64,000 nt of DNA from Papilionanthe hookeriana x Papilionanthe teres. Its lineage: Eukaryota; Streptophyta; Magnoliopsida; Asparagales; Orchidaceae. Below, piece by piece: positions 32,726 through 43,607 of this stretch. The translations under genes were made by a program, and so were the position numbers. Numbering within the stretch: the first letter of the stretch is position 1; each line of letters starts with the position of its first letter. Location: assembly GCA_022702705.1 (NCBI GenBank), contig CM040425.1, forward strand, positions 2,728,001-2,792,000, read 5' to 3'. Under the pieces are notes generated by a model. The model worked only from the letters and a program-made list of their open reading frames with translations, did no database searches and was not told where the DNA came from.

Positions 32726-34544
32726 ATAAGTAGATAAATAGGGTATTTTCGATTTATTTAAATACCGGAACTTCAAAAATCCATATCTTTGTGTAGAAAA
32801 ATCACAAAAATAAAATAAAAATACCCTCTTGCTCGGTGAACGAGAGGAGAATAATATGGAAAAGAAATTAATTAATTTTGCCCGAGTACTTTATTTTTAA
32901 TTAATTATTTACTCCCTGCATTGTTTTAATTCTCCATGCATTCATAAAATTCACCATGGCATGAGACCATAGGGCTTTTGAAGCCTCTGAACTTGGGGAC
33001 ATTCCCTGAATTTTCCAAGGTCAGAGGCCATCTCTGTGAAAAATTATTGATTTTTCAAATGCATGTGGCTGTTTTAAGTATTTTAATTCCAAAAAATTAG
33101 CATTTTGTGAAATAAATTCTAGGAAAATTTGGTGATGTTTCTTATGACCAGAGAACCCTAGGAAAAATAGGACTTGAGTTAATTCACTCAGAATAACCCT
33201 AATTGGCTTAAACACCCAAAATAGACCCCTAATTAATTAGAGCTAACCATACATCAAATTGACTTGAAATCAATTCTCCACTGACCTTTAGGATCAGAGG
33301 AACCCACCATTAAAAATTGAAGTCAATTGGACTTGGTTAGCCCTACTAAATGGGTTGATTAAGCCATTTAGTCATTTTAAACTTTAAAAATTCATAACTT
33401 TCAAAATACCTTTCAAAAATTCACCAAATTAGTTTTGGAGCCTCTCTGATATCAGAGGAATTTAAGAAAATTAAAATTTCAATTTTCTAAAAAAGTTAAT
33501 TTTTTAGTATTATTTTAATATTTTAATAATTAAAAAATAATAAAAATTACAAAAATAATAAAATTCACCAAAATGTCACATTTTGAATTTTAATCACTTA
33601 GGAACAAACCCCATATTTTTCTTATGTCTCTATGATAAGATATTAAATTTTAAAGCCTTGGGGTAATTTTTAAAATTAAAAAAATACATTTTCTAGCATT
33701 TCCACTAAAATAATTCCAATAAATTAAAAAAAAATCAAAAAATTATAAAATTTGGTTCTCTGATTTCCTTGATATCAGAGAGAATTTTAAAAATTATAAA
33801 ATTCATTTTTCAACTTATATTCTATTTTTAAATTAATTAATACTCCAGAATTTAAAATAATTTTAATAAATAAAATATAATTCAAAAAATCACAAAAATT
33901 GGTCCAAGTGGTCCTCTGGTCATTAAGAATGTCCCATAATTTTCTTATGGACAGAAACTTTTCCTTGGTCATATTATTAAATTTTCTTTGGAAATCCTTA
34001 TTTTCCACCAAAAATAATTACATAAATAAATTAAATACAGAAAAATCACATTTTCTCCTCTAATGTCTTTATTGATATATGAGTGAAGTCATATAAAAAT
34101 TTCAAATTCATTTGAGCTCAATTTAGTGAGTTATGAAATTATTAAGCTTGAAGGGCAAAATGGTAATTAAAATTTTAACCCTTAATTAAAACTTTAGGCT
34201 TAATAAAATGAAAGGGTAAAATATTTGATCTTATTCTGATTTGGATGATTGAAATTTAAATAATTAAAGGGTAGGAACCTATTAAACAACTTAAAAATAA
34301 TTAAAATAAATTTTAATTAAAATAAATAATTAAATTTGGAAGAATAATAAATTGGAATTATTAAAATAGGGATGTTATTAGGAAGAAATTTGTTCTTTAA
34401 TTTAAGGATCCCTAAATTAATCATCTCAATAATATTTAATTCCTAATTAAAATGATAATCCAAGTTTAAGATTTAAAATGCTAAAAGACTTAATCATTAA
34501 ATTAAGTTAAGGTTAAATTATTTAAAGCAAATCCCTTTAAAATA

Positions 34545-34865
34545 AAATATTAAATTAAATTAAAATTAAATTAAATTAAAATTAAATTAAATTAAAATTA
34601 AATTAAATCATATTAAATTAAATTAAATTAAATTAAATTAAATTAAATTAAAACAAATTAAATTAAAATAAAATTAAATTAAATTAAACTAAATTAAATT
34701 AAATTAAATTAAATTAAATTAAAATTAAAACAAATTAAATTAAATCAAATTAAATTAAATTAAGCTAAAGCATATCATATTAAATTAACCTAAATTAAAT
34801 TAAGTTAAACTAAACCACATTGAATTAAAATAAGTTAAATTAAATTAAATTGAATCAAATATAAT
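34545..34865. repeat. TTAAA pentanucleotide tract in X3
   Basis: Long run of AAATT/TTAAA units with variants, about 5.0 kb from the LTR start. Confidence 0.9.
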
Positions 34866-36924
34866 ATCACCTAAGACATGAAGCATTCAAAATAAATCTA
34901 AAATAACTTGAACACTATTCCAAACTTAAATCATTAATTTGAACTTAAATTTGAATCACAAATCATTAAATATCATTTTCCCCTTAGGAGCTTTTACTAT
35001 TATAACTCCTAAATGGAGTATCAAGTGAAATATCACTTCACTCATAAGGATATTCAAACATCTTAATTCATTGAGCAAGAAATAAAACTTAACTTAAACA
35101 CCCTGGATGATTAATTCACCTGCACAATAGAATTCATTTGGACTTAGGACAATTCCTGAAATATTGAAAAGATGTTTAAAATTTGTCTTAAACACTTCCT
35201 CAATATGATGGAATGTCCTTAAGAACAAATTGAGCTTAGTTGTTCTTTGGTGAAGAAAATCTTCCTTAAAACCAAAATTGAAGACCTAGACGTCATAGGA
35301 ATGACTAGCTATAGGATTAGGACTTTGGTAGAAAACCATAACCCTTCCCTTAGCTTTACCTAGGAAATTGTTATAAATGCTTAAATGCTCTAAATTGTAT
35401 TTTAAGTGCAGCTTGGGATGACGGGAAGACCCTCCGAGTACGCTTTTATTTTATTGCAATTTATCTTATTGCAATTCATTTATTCGTGTTGTACTTTACC
35501 TTTCTTGCATGATAAACAACAGTTGCATGAAAAAATACACCTTTAGGACAGAAACCAAAACTGAAACCCATAACTAAATTAAAAGACACCACAAGATAAA
35601 ATTCACCGCCACAACATTCAAAATATAAAACAACTCAAAATTTAATCACAAACAAAACAACAAAACTACAACTACAACTAAATTAAAACGTCTCATTGAA
35701 TGATCGGGAATACCTCGGATGATGTAACCCACGTGTTGCTTAACGGGATTTCCCACGGTCTAAATGAAAGTGCGGAACTCATTTAGTTGAGTTTAGCAAA
35801 TTCATCCGGACTAAGTGAATTCGATGAAAATAACGGTGTCGGGATGACGGAACACGTGGGATCTTAATCGGTTCGTTTGATCGACTCTAAGACCTGTTTT
35901 AATTAAAATATTAAAGACACATGAAAATTAAAACTTTCTCTAGAACCAAACACTTCTCTCATCTCCTGATTTATGACTTCTAAAACTAAACCTCTGCAAC
36001 AACAAGGAGCTCGGAGTATGGTGGGCAGCACGGCCATCGTCATCGTGAAAGCTCGAGTCTACTTCGACAAAACTTTCCTTAGAACTAAATAACCAAGCCA
36101 TAGGACCTCGAGGTAGTTTACACAGTGCGACATAAATCCTCGACTCTTCGTTAGGCATTTGCATGATCATATCGTGTAAATTAAGCCCTAACTGGTCTTA
36201 GGATTTCCGAGGTAGTCGTCCGATACGACATAAACCATCACATCTTCGAGGCTATTTGTATGATTTTATCATACAAATATAAGTCCTAATTAATTAAAAT
36301 TGGCGAGATCAAAACATTAAATAAACATTAGGACCTTCCTAAATTCAAGCCAAACAATAAGATAGTTGGGAAATTACCGAAGTTCGCTTCGAATCCGCGA
36401 TTTCTCCTACCTTTCTTCCTTTGGATTCCCAAAATAAAAATGTTCAAAATTTGATCCATTCCCTATTGAAATTCCAAAATTTAATCCATTGAAAACTTAA
36501 ACTTTGAAATTCTTGAGAGCGAACTACGATTATTATCGAGAGTTTTCTTAGGTGATTCTCGTCACTTAAGATGTAATTAACTATAGGGGCTTGCCCTTAT
36601 AGAGAACTTTAAGAACCCAGGTAATATAAACCCTGTTTAATGTTTTCATATTAAACGAGGGAACTTGTCGGCTTATAAAATTGGTTCGCAGGCCAAACGG
36701 ATGTCACAAATCTTCTAGTTTATCTAATCGAGCCCCATCATCAAGCAATGTGTCTATTCTTCGGGATAGATACATGGTTTGTGATGCGGTGCTCGTTTAT
36801 ATAAACTATTCGGGATGTGAGATCAGTTTGATTTCATATCTTAAAATTTTCAAATTTAAAATTATTTTCAAAATCAAATACTACTTTCTAAATTATATAT
36901 ATATTTAAATTAAATTTAAAATTC

Positions 36925-37050
36925 GCCGACAACTTCTGTAGGCGACCCCTTCTAAAAAAAATACAACACCACATAATCTAAAAATATGCCGACAACTTCT
37001 ATAGGTGACCCCTTTTAAAAAAAATACAACACCACATAACCTAAAAATAT
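36925..37050 (+). repeat. 63-bp terminal tandem duplication in X3 LTR
   Basis: Two 63-bp units starting GCCGACAACTTCT at 36925 and 36988, followed by the terminal GCCGACA at 37051-37057. X1 has a single unit at this place. Each unit begins with the LTR end and a decayed start of the tRNA-Arg PBS (GGCGACC). Confidence 0.9.
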
Positions 37051-37062
37051 GCCGACAGGTAT

Positions 37063-37091
37063 GAATTTCTTTATAAATTTTTCAGTGATCA
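37063..37091 (-). repeat. B right LTR, terminal 29 bp beyond X3
   Basis: The U3 start of the right LTR of B, separated from the rest by X3. It ends at TGATCAC (minus) next to the CGTAG TSD (37092-37096). Confidence 0.9.
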
Positions 37092-37962
37092 CGTAGTCAC
37101 TTGTGAAGCTAAAATAGAAAATGCTTCATTATCTTGAATACTGACCATTCTTTTAGGATTAACCCTTTCAGAAGGCCATTGAAAATTATTATTAGCCATT
37201 TCTTCAATTAAGGTGTAGGCTTCTTCAAATGTCTTAGCCATTAAAGAACCACCAGCAATGACATCAATAATAGATCTAAGTGATCCAATAAGTCCATTAT
37301 AAAATGTTTGAATAATTAACCAATCTGGTAAAGCATGATGAGGACATTTTCTTAATAATTCTTTAAATCTTTCCCAAGCTTCATAAATTGTTTCTCCATC
37401 AAATTGCATAAATGAAGTAATATCATTTCTCAATTTAGCAGTTTTAGATGGAGGAAAATATTTAGCAAGGAATTTTTGTGTCATATCTGCCCATGTTTTA
37501 ATAAAACAAGTTTCTAATGTATTAAGCCACATCTTTATTTATCTTTTAAGGAAAAATGAAAGAGTCTAAGCCTAATAGCATCATCAGAAACATTATTATA
37601 TTTAAAGGTAGCACAAAGTTCTAAAAAACTAGCAAGATGTAAATTTGGATCCTTATTAGGTGTTCCTCCAAATTGATTATTTTGAACCATTTGAATAATA
37701 GAAGGTTTAAGCTCAAAAAGAATTAGCATCTACGAGTGGCATTTGAATACTAACATGAAGTTCATCGATTTGTAGGGTTTGCATATTCCCTTAATGGTTT
37801 ATAAATATTTTGTTCATTAATTTCGATTGGAATTTGATTATTGTTATGTAAGTTAGCCATTTCTTGATGTTTTGAAATTTGGTTTCCTTTTTTAATTCTT
37901 TTAGTTGTTCTTTATAAATCAGAATCAAAAGGTAGTAATCCTTCAGATCCAGAACTACGCAT
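37092..37962 (-). pseudogene. Athila-like A: gag N-terminal part
   Basis: ATG at 37960-37962 on minus (start MRSSGSEGLLPFDS, matching MQSFGSEGLIPLDS of E). Continues through frames 37729-37535 and 37532-37089: SIIQMVQNNQFGGTP…DPNLHLASFLELC and WLIIQTFYNGLIGSLRSIIDV are hallmark Athila gag segments of the Retrotrans_gag family. A premature stop follows the start, and a frameshift occurs near 37534. Interrupted at QVTT by element B. It would form the capsid of the virus-like particle. Confidence 0.88.
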
Positions 37963-38059
37963 AAAATTTTAAAATAGTTTTGTTTTGTTTTGTTTTTATT
38001 TTTTTACTTTTCTTTTTAGTTTTCTTTTTAGTTTTCTTTTTACTTTTTATTCAATCCTA
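37963..38059 (-). other. Leader of A between PBS and gag
   Basis: About 97 bp. T/C-rich on plus with TTTTAGTTTTC repeats. No gene. Similar in length to the 98-bp leader of E. Confidence 0.6.
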
Positions 38060-38077
38060 TCCCCGGCAACGGCGCCA
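38060..38077 (-). promoter_or_regulatory. PBS of A (tRNA-Asp)
   Basis: Perfect TGGCGCCGTTGCCGGGGA on minus, 6 nt after the LTR end (…CGCATCA + AGTTTT). Confidence 0.95.
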
Positions 38078-38083
38078 AAAACT

Positions 38084-38392
38084 TGATGCGATGCGACTTT
38101 ATATATGCTTACAAGAATTTGATACCACTTTTTAGAATGTTTAATTTTTGGCAAATTGCTTCAAAAACTTGTTGTGTGATGTTTACTTTTACTTATAACT
38201 TTATATTTAGATTTTATAATAATTATTGTAAAAGTCACAATTTTAAATGCAAGTATACGTATCGTTCAAATAATACAAGGCTCTAGTGGAGTCCTAGTTA
38301 TCGATCCCACAGGGATAGTGTTTTTATAAAAAGTAAGAAATTAAAAAAATATTTTGGAATTTATCAAATTAAAAGTAATTTATATTAAGTGT
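38084..38392 (-). repeat. A 5' LTR, U5-proximal fragment
   Basis: Minus-strand LTR end. It has the shared Athila-like block (CTGTGGGATCGATAAC … ATACGTATACTTG) and a decayed internal LTR-end/PBS copy at about 38146-38171. It stops where the LINE poly(A) begins (poly-T at about 38393). The rest of this LTR is missing from the window. Confidence 0.85.
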
Positions 38393-39795
38393 ATTTTTTT
38401 AAATTTAAAGAAAGGGCTACAAAAGGCCCCCAACATGTTAGATTGGAAACAATAGTACATAACCATGGAGAAGTGGCCCCAAACACCTAACAAGTCGAAA
38501 GTCTTCTCCAAAAACAAAACAAAAAAACAATATAAGAAAGATACATCTACAAACATTCAACAGAACCAAACCGACCGTCAATAGTTCAGTCTGAGGTAGG
38601 GAGCAGCTAAGAGATCACCAGCAATGAGAAGTTTGAGGTGGGAAGGGGGATGGTAGATAAAGACAACCTAGAGGAGAGGGCGCCAGCTTTTGCAAGCCAG
38701 TCAGCAGGTTTACTTCCTTCTCTGAAGTTAAACTGAAAGCATACTTTGAGTTGGGTTTTAAGTAGTTGAATCTTATGGGTCAAATAATTATAATGCCAAT
38801 TAAGAGTATTGTTGTTTTCAATCATCTGAAACATCTCTTGAGAATCTCCCTCCACGATTAGGGAGGTCCAATGTAGCTTTACTGCCAACTTCATAGCCCA
38901 AAAATTGCTTTTAATTCAGAATCTAAAGCATACGCAGCCCTTATGGGGGCCACCGAAAATTTGCGAGACACACCCCCTGCTTGGTTTCGAAAATGCCACC
39001 CATGCCGAGCATTTCCATTTTTATAGCTACCATAAGTGTTCACTTTGACCCAATTATGATTTGGGGGAAGCCAAAATACCTTGGTGATGTTGGGGGTCAT
39101 GCTGGTGTGAGAGGAGGTAATGGAGCAAATGTTTGGGAAGTTCTTGAATTTAATAAACTTCTGCAAGTAGGACATACAGTGACCAGCCACAGTCTTCTCC
39201 TTAATAAGCACATTCTCAAAAATTGCCTTATTTATGGCCATCCAAATGAACCAAGCAGTGAGGAGGGGAAGAGCAGTAGTACCAGCATTGTTCCAATCAG
39301 CCCAGCAAGTGATTAGATTGTCCCATTGTAAATTTAATGTGTTGAGTGTAGTCTGCTGAAGAAGATCAGACCGAAGCTGACGGAGAAGCTACGAGCAAAG
39401 AATAGATGAGTAATGGATTCTTCCTCCTTATGGCATAAAGCTGCGGCGGGAAGGTCCCCTAAGCCCTTTTAGTTTTAAGATATCATCAGTGGGTAGGAAG
39501 TGGTTGAAAGTCCTCCAGCAGAAGAAAGCCATAGAAGGAGAAAGATAGTTCCCCCATAAAATCTCTCCCCAGAGTACAACATCCCAATTAAACAGTTTAG
39601 AGTAGATAGCTTTGGAAGAACTTTGGTTTTTAATAGATGGCCATTTAAGAGTGTCAGGTCTGGATCTATCAAATGGAATAGTGGTGATCTTCTGTGCAGA
39701 AGGGGCCATCAGGATGGAATGAAGAAAGGAAGTAGACCAGTTGTCACCCTCCCAACAATCAGCCACCAAAAGGTTAAGATTGCTGATAGGGGTGA
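38393..39795 (-). mobile_element. 5'-truncated plant LINE
   Basis: Minus-strand non-LTR retrotransposon 3' end: ORF2 C-terminus, 3' UTR and a short A tail (T7 on plus at about 38394-38400). The RT and endonuclease parts are absent, as expected of 5' truncation during target-primed reverse transcription. I found no convincing TSD. It lies between the cut LTR of A and the 3' region of C. Confidence 0.8.
38607..39769 (-). pseudogene. LINE ORF2 C-terminus: zf-RVT and RNase H
   Basis: Frame 39769-39428 has the reverse-transcriptase zinc-binding pattern (LWGEILWGNYLSPSMAFFCW … FLPTDDIL). Frame 39241-38891 continuing into 38894-38607 is an RNase H-like domain: WVKVNTYGS … GNARHGW, then SELKAI and IVEGDSQEM. 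The first catalytic Asp of the usual NTDGS is Tyr, while Glu and the second Asp are kept. Frame changes lie near 39300-39430 and at 38891. Non-functional remnant. Confidence 0.8.
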
Positions 39796-41689
39796 TTCCT
39801 TAACTTCTTATTATGGTTAGACTTGTATGTTCTCTTGTAGTAGTTGGATTGACAAATTCACTATAACTCGGATTTTACTCGGACTTGAGTTTTATAAGAG
39901 ATATCATGAATTTGAACAATGACAGCTTCATCTCAATTTTGTTACATCCTTTCTCTAACGTTGTTTTCATTTGATAGGATTCATGAACCTATTTGATGAA
40001 TAACTTGTGGATGATCTTACACTACGATTTATAACAGTTAGAGGTGCTTAATTATAGGGATTAGATGATGCCTGAGATTGGTGTTAGGAAACCAATTTAT
40101 CAGGGATAATCTTATCTTTGGGATTATAATCTATAAATTCATTTTAAAATGTATCTAATTTATTAGTGTAGTGATTCCGTTAGAAATTGGAAGTAAATCA
40201 ATGTGATGTGATGAGTTAATGGAAGAATTAACCTCATTTATCTTATGTGTGTTTATGTTTGTGTTACAATTTTATATAATAATTGAAGAACATTTTTATA
40301 TTCCCTTGTTGATAACAGCTATATTAGTTAAACTTTTATTTAGTGAATTTCATTGTGGCATGATTAATTTAGATTTACATTATGCTGCATATTATTTTGT
40401 CTAATGAATACTTGTAAATGGTTTTGATAGACATTTGTGGTAGATAGAATTCTAAATTGTTTTTCTTCCTGCTTATATTTTTTGTACTGAATGTTATATA
40501 TGCTAAAAATTACATTTGGGGATAGGAAGAAAAATAAAATTTTAATGTGAAAATACTTCATTTTAGTGTAATTTTATTACAAGTATGTTTTAGGTTAGAT
40601 TTACTTTCACCTGTAGTCATTCTATCCTGATTATGCATGTATATGAATTAGATAGGATCTTGTAGTAGTAAGTAGATTCAACCTTTACTTTTTCTTTCTG
40701 CAACATTTTATGGAATTAATTGCAAAATATTTTAAAATTTAAGTTTGGGGGGAAGAAAATTTTTTAAAATGTAACTTTTTTTGCCCTCAGTAACCTGTAT
40801 TTAATTTGATATCACTTTTAAAATGACTTGTGATATGTGGTGTTACCTTTAGGTTACTATAATTTTAATTTTAAGAATGTTAGAAATATAACATAGTTGA
40901 AATCCTATGTGAAGAAACTATTCTAGAGTTAAGATATTTTTTAGGAAACATCAGAAAAACGATTTTTCTATTAATGCTAGAAAGGAGTTGAATATTTGAA
41001 AAGCTAAAATTCTTAGATTTATACTTAATAAGAATTGAGCCTTTATTGAAAACCATTTTTGAACTAATACTTACACTTATAAAAAGTGAGGGAAAGTTTT
41101 GAGTTTTGGATTTTAGAGAGAGGATAGTGAAATTCAAAATTATTAAAGGCTTATCTAGATATAGTAATCCTCACATAAAAATAAGTGAAAAAAAGGGATT
41201 AAAAATGATCCCAAAAGAAAGAAAAAAAAGTAAAAAAAGGGGATTGAAAATGATCTCGAAAGAAAAGAAAAAAAAAGAAGAAAAGAAAATAAGTGAGGAG
41301 AAGCTTGAGGAGAAGCCTAATAAAAAATTAGTTTCACTTGAATCTTTTTAAATGAAAAGACTTAAAAACAATCCTAAATATATTCTTATTTCAAAAGGTA
41401 TTCGTCAAATTTCTATATATAACGTGCTTAAATTCCATTTTTATACTATCTATGAATCTTTAGTTTGACAATTTTCAATAACTTTTGAAGTAAATAGAAA
41501 ATCAGGATTCCTAAGTTGAATATGAGATAATCTTACACTCTAGTCCTAGGTTGATTTGCTAGAATTTATCCTATGTTATACTATAATATTTTTGAGATGA
41601 AATTATAGAAAACTCTATTGAAACCCACAACCACAAGTCAACATATTAGTTTTTAAAGTTATAGTGTTACTTGAGGATAAGAAACAATT
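39796..41689 (+). other. 3' non-coding region of Athila-like element C
   Basis: No real gene. Plus-strand equivalents of the 3' regions of B and E occur in order: internal PPT-like AAGTTTGGGGGGAAG (40741-40755), the block AAATTCAAAATTATTAAAGG…AGTAATCCTC (about 41131-41176), a purine tract that mimics a Lys-rich ORF (41106-41351), and a decayed GTTACTTGAGGA hairpin (41666-41684). The 5' part of C is not in the window. Confidence 0.75.
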
Positions 41690-41704
41690 AAGTTTGGGGG
41701 AATT
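41690..41704 (+). promoter_or_regulatory. PPT of C
   Basis: AAGTTTGGGGGAATT directly before the TGATGCG start of the LTR. It is the plus-strand primer site for reverse transcription. Confidence 0.85.
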
Positions 41705-43607
41705 TGATGCGCCTAAAAAATATACGCTTTTTGCTATATAATTTTACTCATTTTTGATGTTATTACACTTTAGAAGGAAGTTACTTTATATGTTTTTTAG
41801 TTTTAGGAACAATAAATGGTTATTGGAGCAAAAAGAAGCAAAAATGGTGCAATTTGGAGCAAAAACGAGCAAGAAATAAAATTTTGGCTTGACACCTTTC
41901 GATAAGTCCTTCTATGCTTAATCTATTTTACAATTCTTGCATATTTTTAAATGAGATTACACTTTAAAGAAAGGTTGTTTTTATGCTTATTTTGTAGGGC
42001 TATCTGTTAGGAACTCAAGGCAACTGAAACGGGGCAAATCGGAGCCAAACGGAGCAAAATGGTGAAGCTGCGCAGAATGGGTGCCAGCGGCGCCCGATAG
42101 GGCGCCGACAGTGCCAGAAACCCGAGGGCACGAAAATAAGGCGCCGGCAGCATCCTATTCAGCGCCTGTGGTGCCCAGAATGGTCTGGATGCGAAATTCA
42201 GCAGTTATTGGCCATTACATCGAATCTGGCGCTTTTTGGAAGGTTTCTTCATGCACCTCCTGTGAAATTCATCCCTACACTATTTTAAACCGAATTTGAA
42301 GCAAAAACTAAACAGGGAGAGATGATAGGGAAAACTTGGAGAATGCTTAGAGATCTTAGAATAGGAGTAGAAATGTAGATTTCTACCTTTTTGGAGATAT
42401 TGGTGAGGGGATTTTGAGAGAATCTGTAATGGAATGTTCTAGCATTGCATGGATCGGTGGGAGACTTTGTGGGATAGATTTTCATCTTTCTTTCAAAGGG
42501 AAAAAGCTAAGTATTGTATTCTTTATTGTCTTATAATTTTGCAAACACTTATTTTATGGAATTTCTTTGAAATGAAGCTTTCCGTTGTGTTTTTTTCGTG
42601 CTTTGTGATGTCTTTCTCTTACTCTTTCTTCTTATTTAGATATAGTGGCATAAGAAGATTATGCCATTGTTCCCATTCTACTTTTCTTTTGCAATGAGTA
42701 GGACTCATGTTTAGGATATTGGGATGCTTGCTAAAATATGTTTTAATTATAAATGTGATGGTTTTTTTCTTGCACTTCATTTACATTACAAAAATGGCCC
42801 GTTTTATTGTTAAAATTCGTTGTAATTGCTTTGTCCCAAAAAGGCGGTGTAATTCTCAACAAAGTGAAACCACATTCAATGTCCGTGAATGAATTGCGTA
42901 GTTCATGGGAATTGAGTGCAAATAAATAGGAAAATATGGTTTCATGGGCGTCGAATTGGAGGTTTCAGGGTGACAGCCTGAGATCCCCAATCTGGTCCTA
43001 AAGTTTGGTAACTAAAGTGAGTGTTAGCCTTCAGGTGAAGGGTGAGATGGAGCTCCATAGTGACAGTCGGTATCCTCCCAACCTAACCTTGGATTTAGGG
43101 ACTAAGCCTAGGATTTGCTAATGTTCTTTATAGCACTCTGAAGAGGGGATACTTGGAAAAGGGTAAAGAATAGGATTGCTCCTATTTGGCACATATAATG
43201 TTTAATGCATCTCATTCCTATACATTATCCAATTCATTACATGAGAATAGTAGTTTTTATTATCTCAAAATTCACCAAACCAATTTCCCAAAAAAGGGTT
43301 ATCTTTAGTAATAATATTTACATTTAGGAGTAGTTATTATTCTTAAATATAATCGTCTACATTTAGGAGTAGTTGTTAGAAAAATCACTTATATCACCAT
43401 TCCAAACTAAGGCTGTTAGCATAGACTAGAATTTGACTAAGGACCTCTTACCTCGCTTCTCTGTGGGGTCGATAAATAGGACTCCATTAGATCTCTGTAT
43501 TACTTGATATGATACGTATACTTGTGTTTAAAATTGTGACTTTACAAAATCATTATAAATATATAAATCTGAGGTCATAAATTCTTACATATAAAAAAGT
43601 CGCATCA
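41705..43607 (+). repeat. C 3' LTR (1903 bp)
   Basis: TGATGCGCC…GTCGCATCA with a 7-bp terminal inverted repeat (TGATGCG/CGCATCA), preceded by a PPT. It contains family-specific GC-rich GGCGCC motifs (42076-42180), the AATAGGA hairpin (43170-43187) and the GATACGTATACTTG block (about 43510). Its end matches the LTR end of A. A segment near the start is partly duplicated (about 41730-41820 and 41940-41995). No coding capacity is supported. Confidence 0.88.

Larger units (their letters stand above)
29546..37057 (+). mobile_element. Ogre-like solo LTR X3 (7512 bp)
   Basis: TGTTGACC…GCCGACA with perfect GGTAT TSD, inserted in the right LTR of B. Same order of landmarks as X1: terminal hairpin (29550-29570), CCCAAA-type U3 (30100-31400), TATTTAAA (31923), CpG-rich block (32520-32725), AT-rich U5, pentanucleotide tract (34545-34865), and a 63-bp terminal duplication not present in X1. 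No internal region remains, so it is a solo LTR. No sense gene is seen. Antisense frames at 31666-32001 and 35940-36170 are discussed elsewhere. Confidence 0.95.
17224..37091 (-). mobile_element. Athila-like element B with inverted LTRs
   Basis: Both outer ends are the U3 start TGATCACTG, one read on plus at 17224 and one on minus at 37091, inside a perfect 5-bp TSD CGTAG. The internal region (18906-27887) is minus-strand: PBS fused to a whole tRNA-Asp, protease, RT, RNase H, integrase, two env-position ORFs, PPT. Gag is absent. The right LTR is in normal orientation (split by X3) and the left LTR is reversed. Without X3 the element is about 12.35 kb. Ordinary LTR elements have U3 at one end and U5 at the other, so this is a rearranged cDNA that nevertheless integrated normally, or a very precise later inversion. 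Confidence 0.85.
15969..38392 (-). mobile_element. Athila-like element A (discontinuous, host of B and X2)
   Basis: Minus-strand Ty3/gypsy element in two visible parts. LTR end, PBS and gag N-terminus are at 37092-38392. Gag C-terminus and protease are at 15969-17223. Between them lies element B (17224-37091), flanked by CGTAG. Joining across B restores the gag reading (…QVTTISKKYDN), which proves the two parts were contiguous. The element is then broken at 15969 by X2, and its pol and 3' LTR are outside the window. Its LTR is cut at 38392 by a LINE. Confidence 0.9.

Noticed and set aside
17221..37096. Ends of B read as terminal inverted repeats of a DNA transposon (GTGATCACTG…, 3-bp TSD GTA)
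   Set aside because: The inverted similarity extends over the whole 1.67-kb LTR, the ends start TGATCAC with a 5-bp CGTAG duplication, and the interior is retroviral pol. No transposase is present.
41106..41351. Lys/Glu-rich 81-codon ORF
   Set aside because: It is the translation of the conserved purine tract in the 3' non-coding region of C. The equivalent tracts of B and E are not open.
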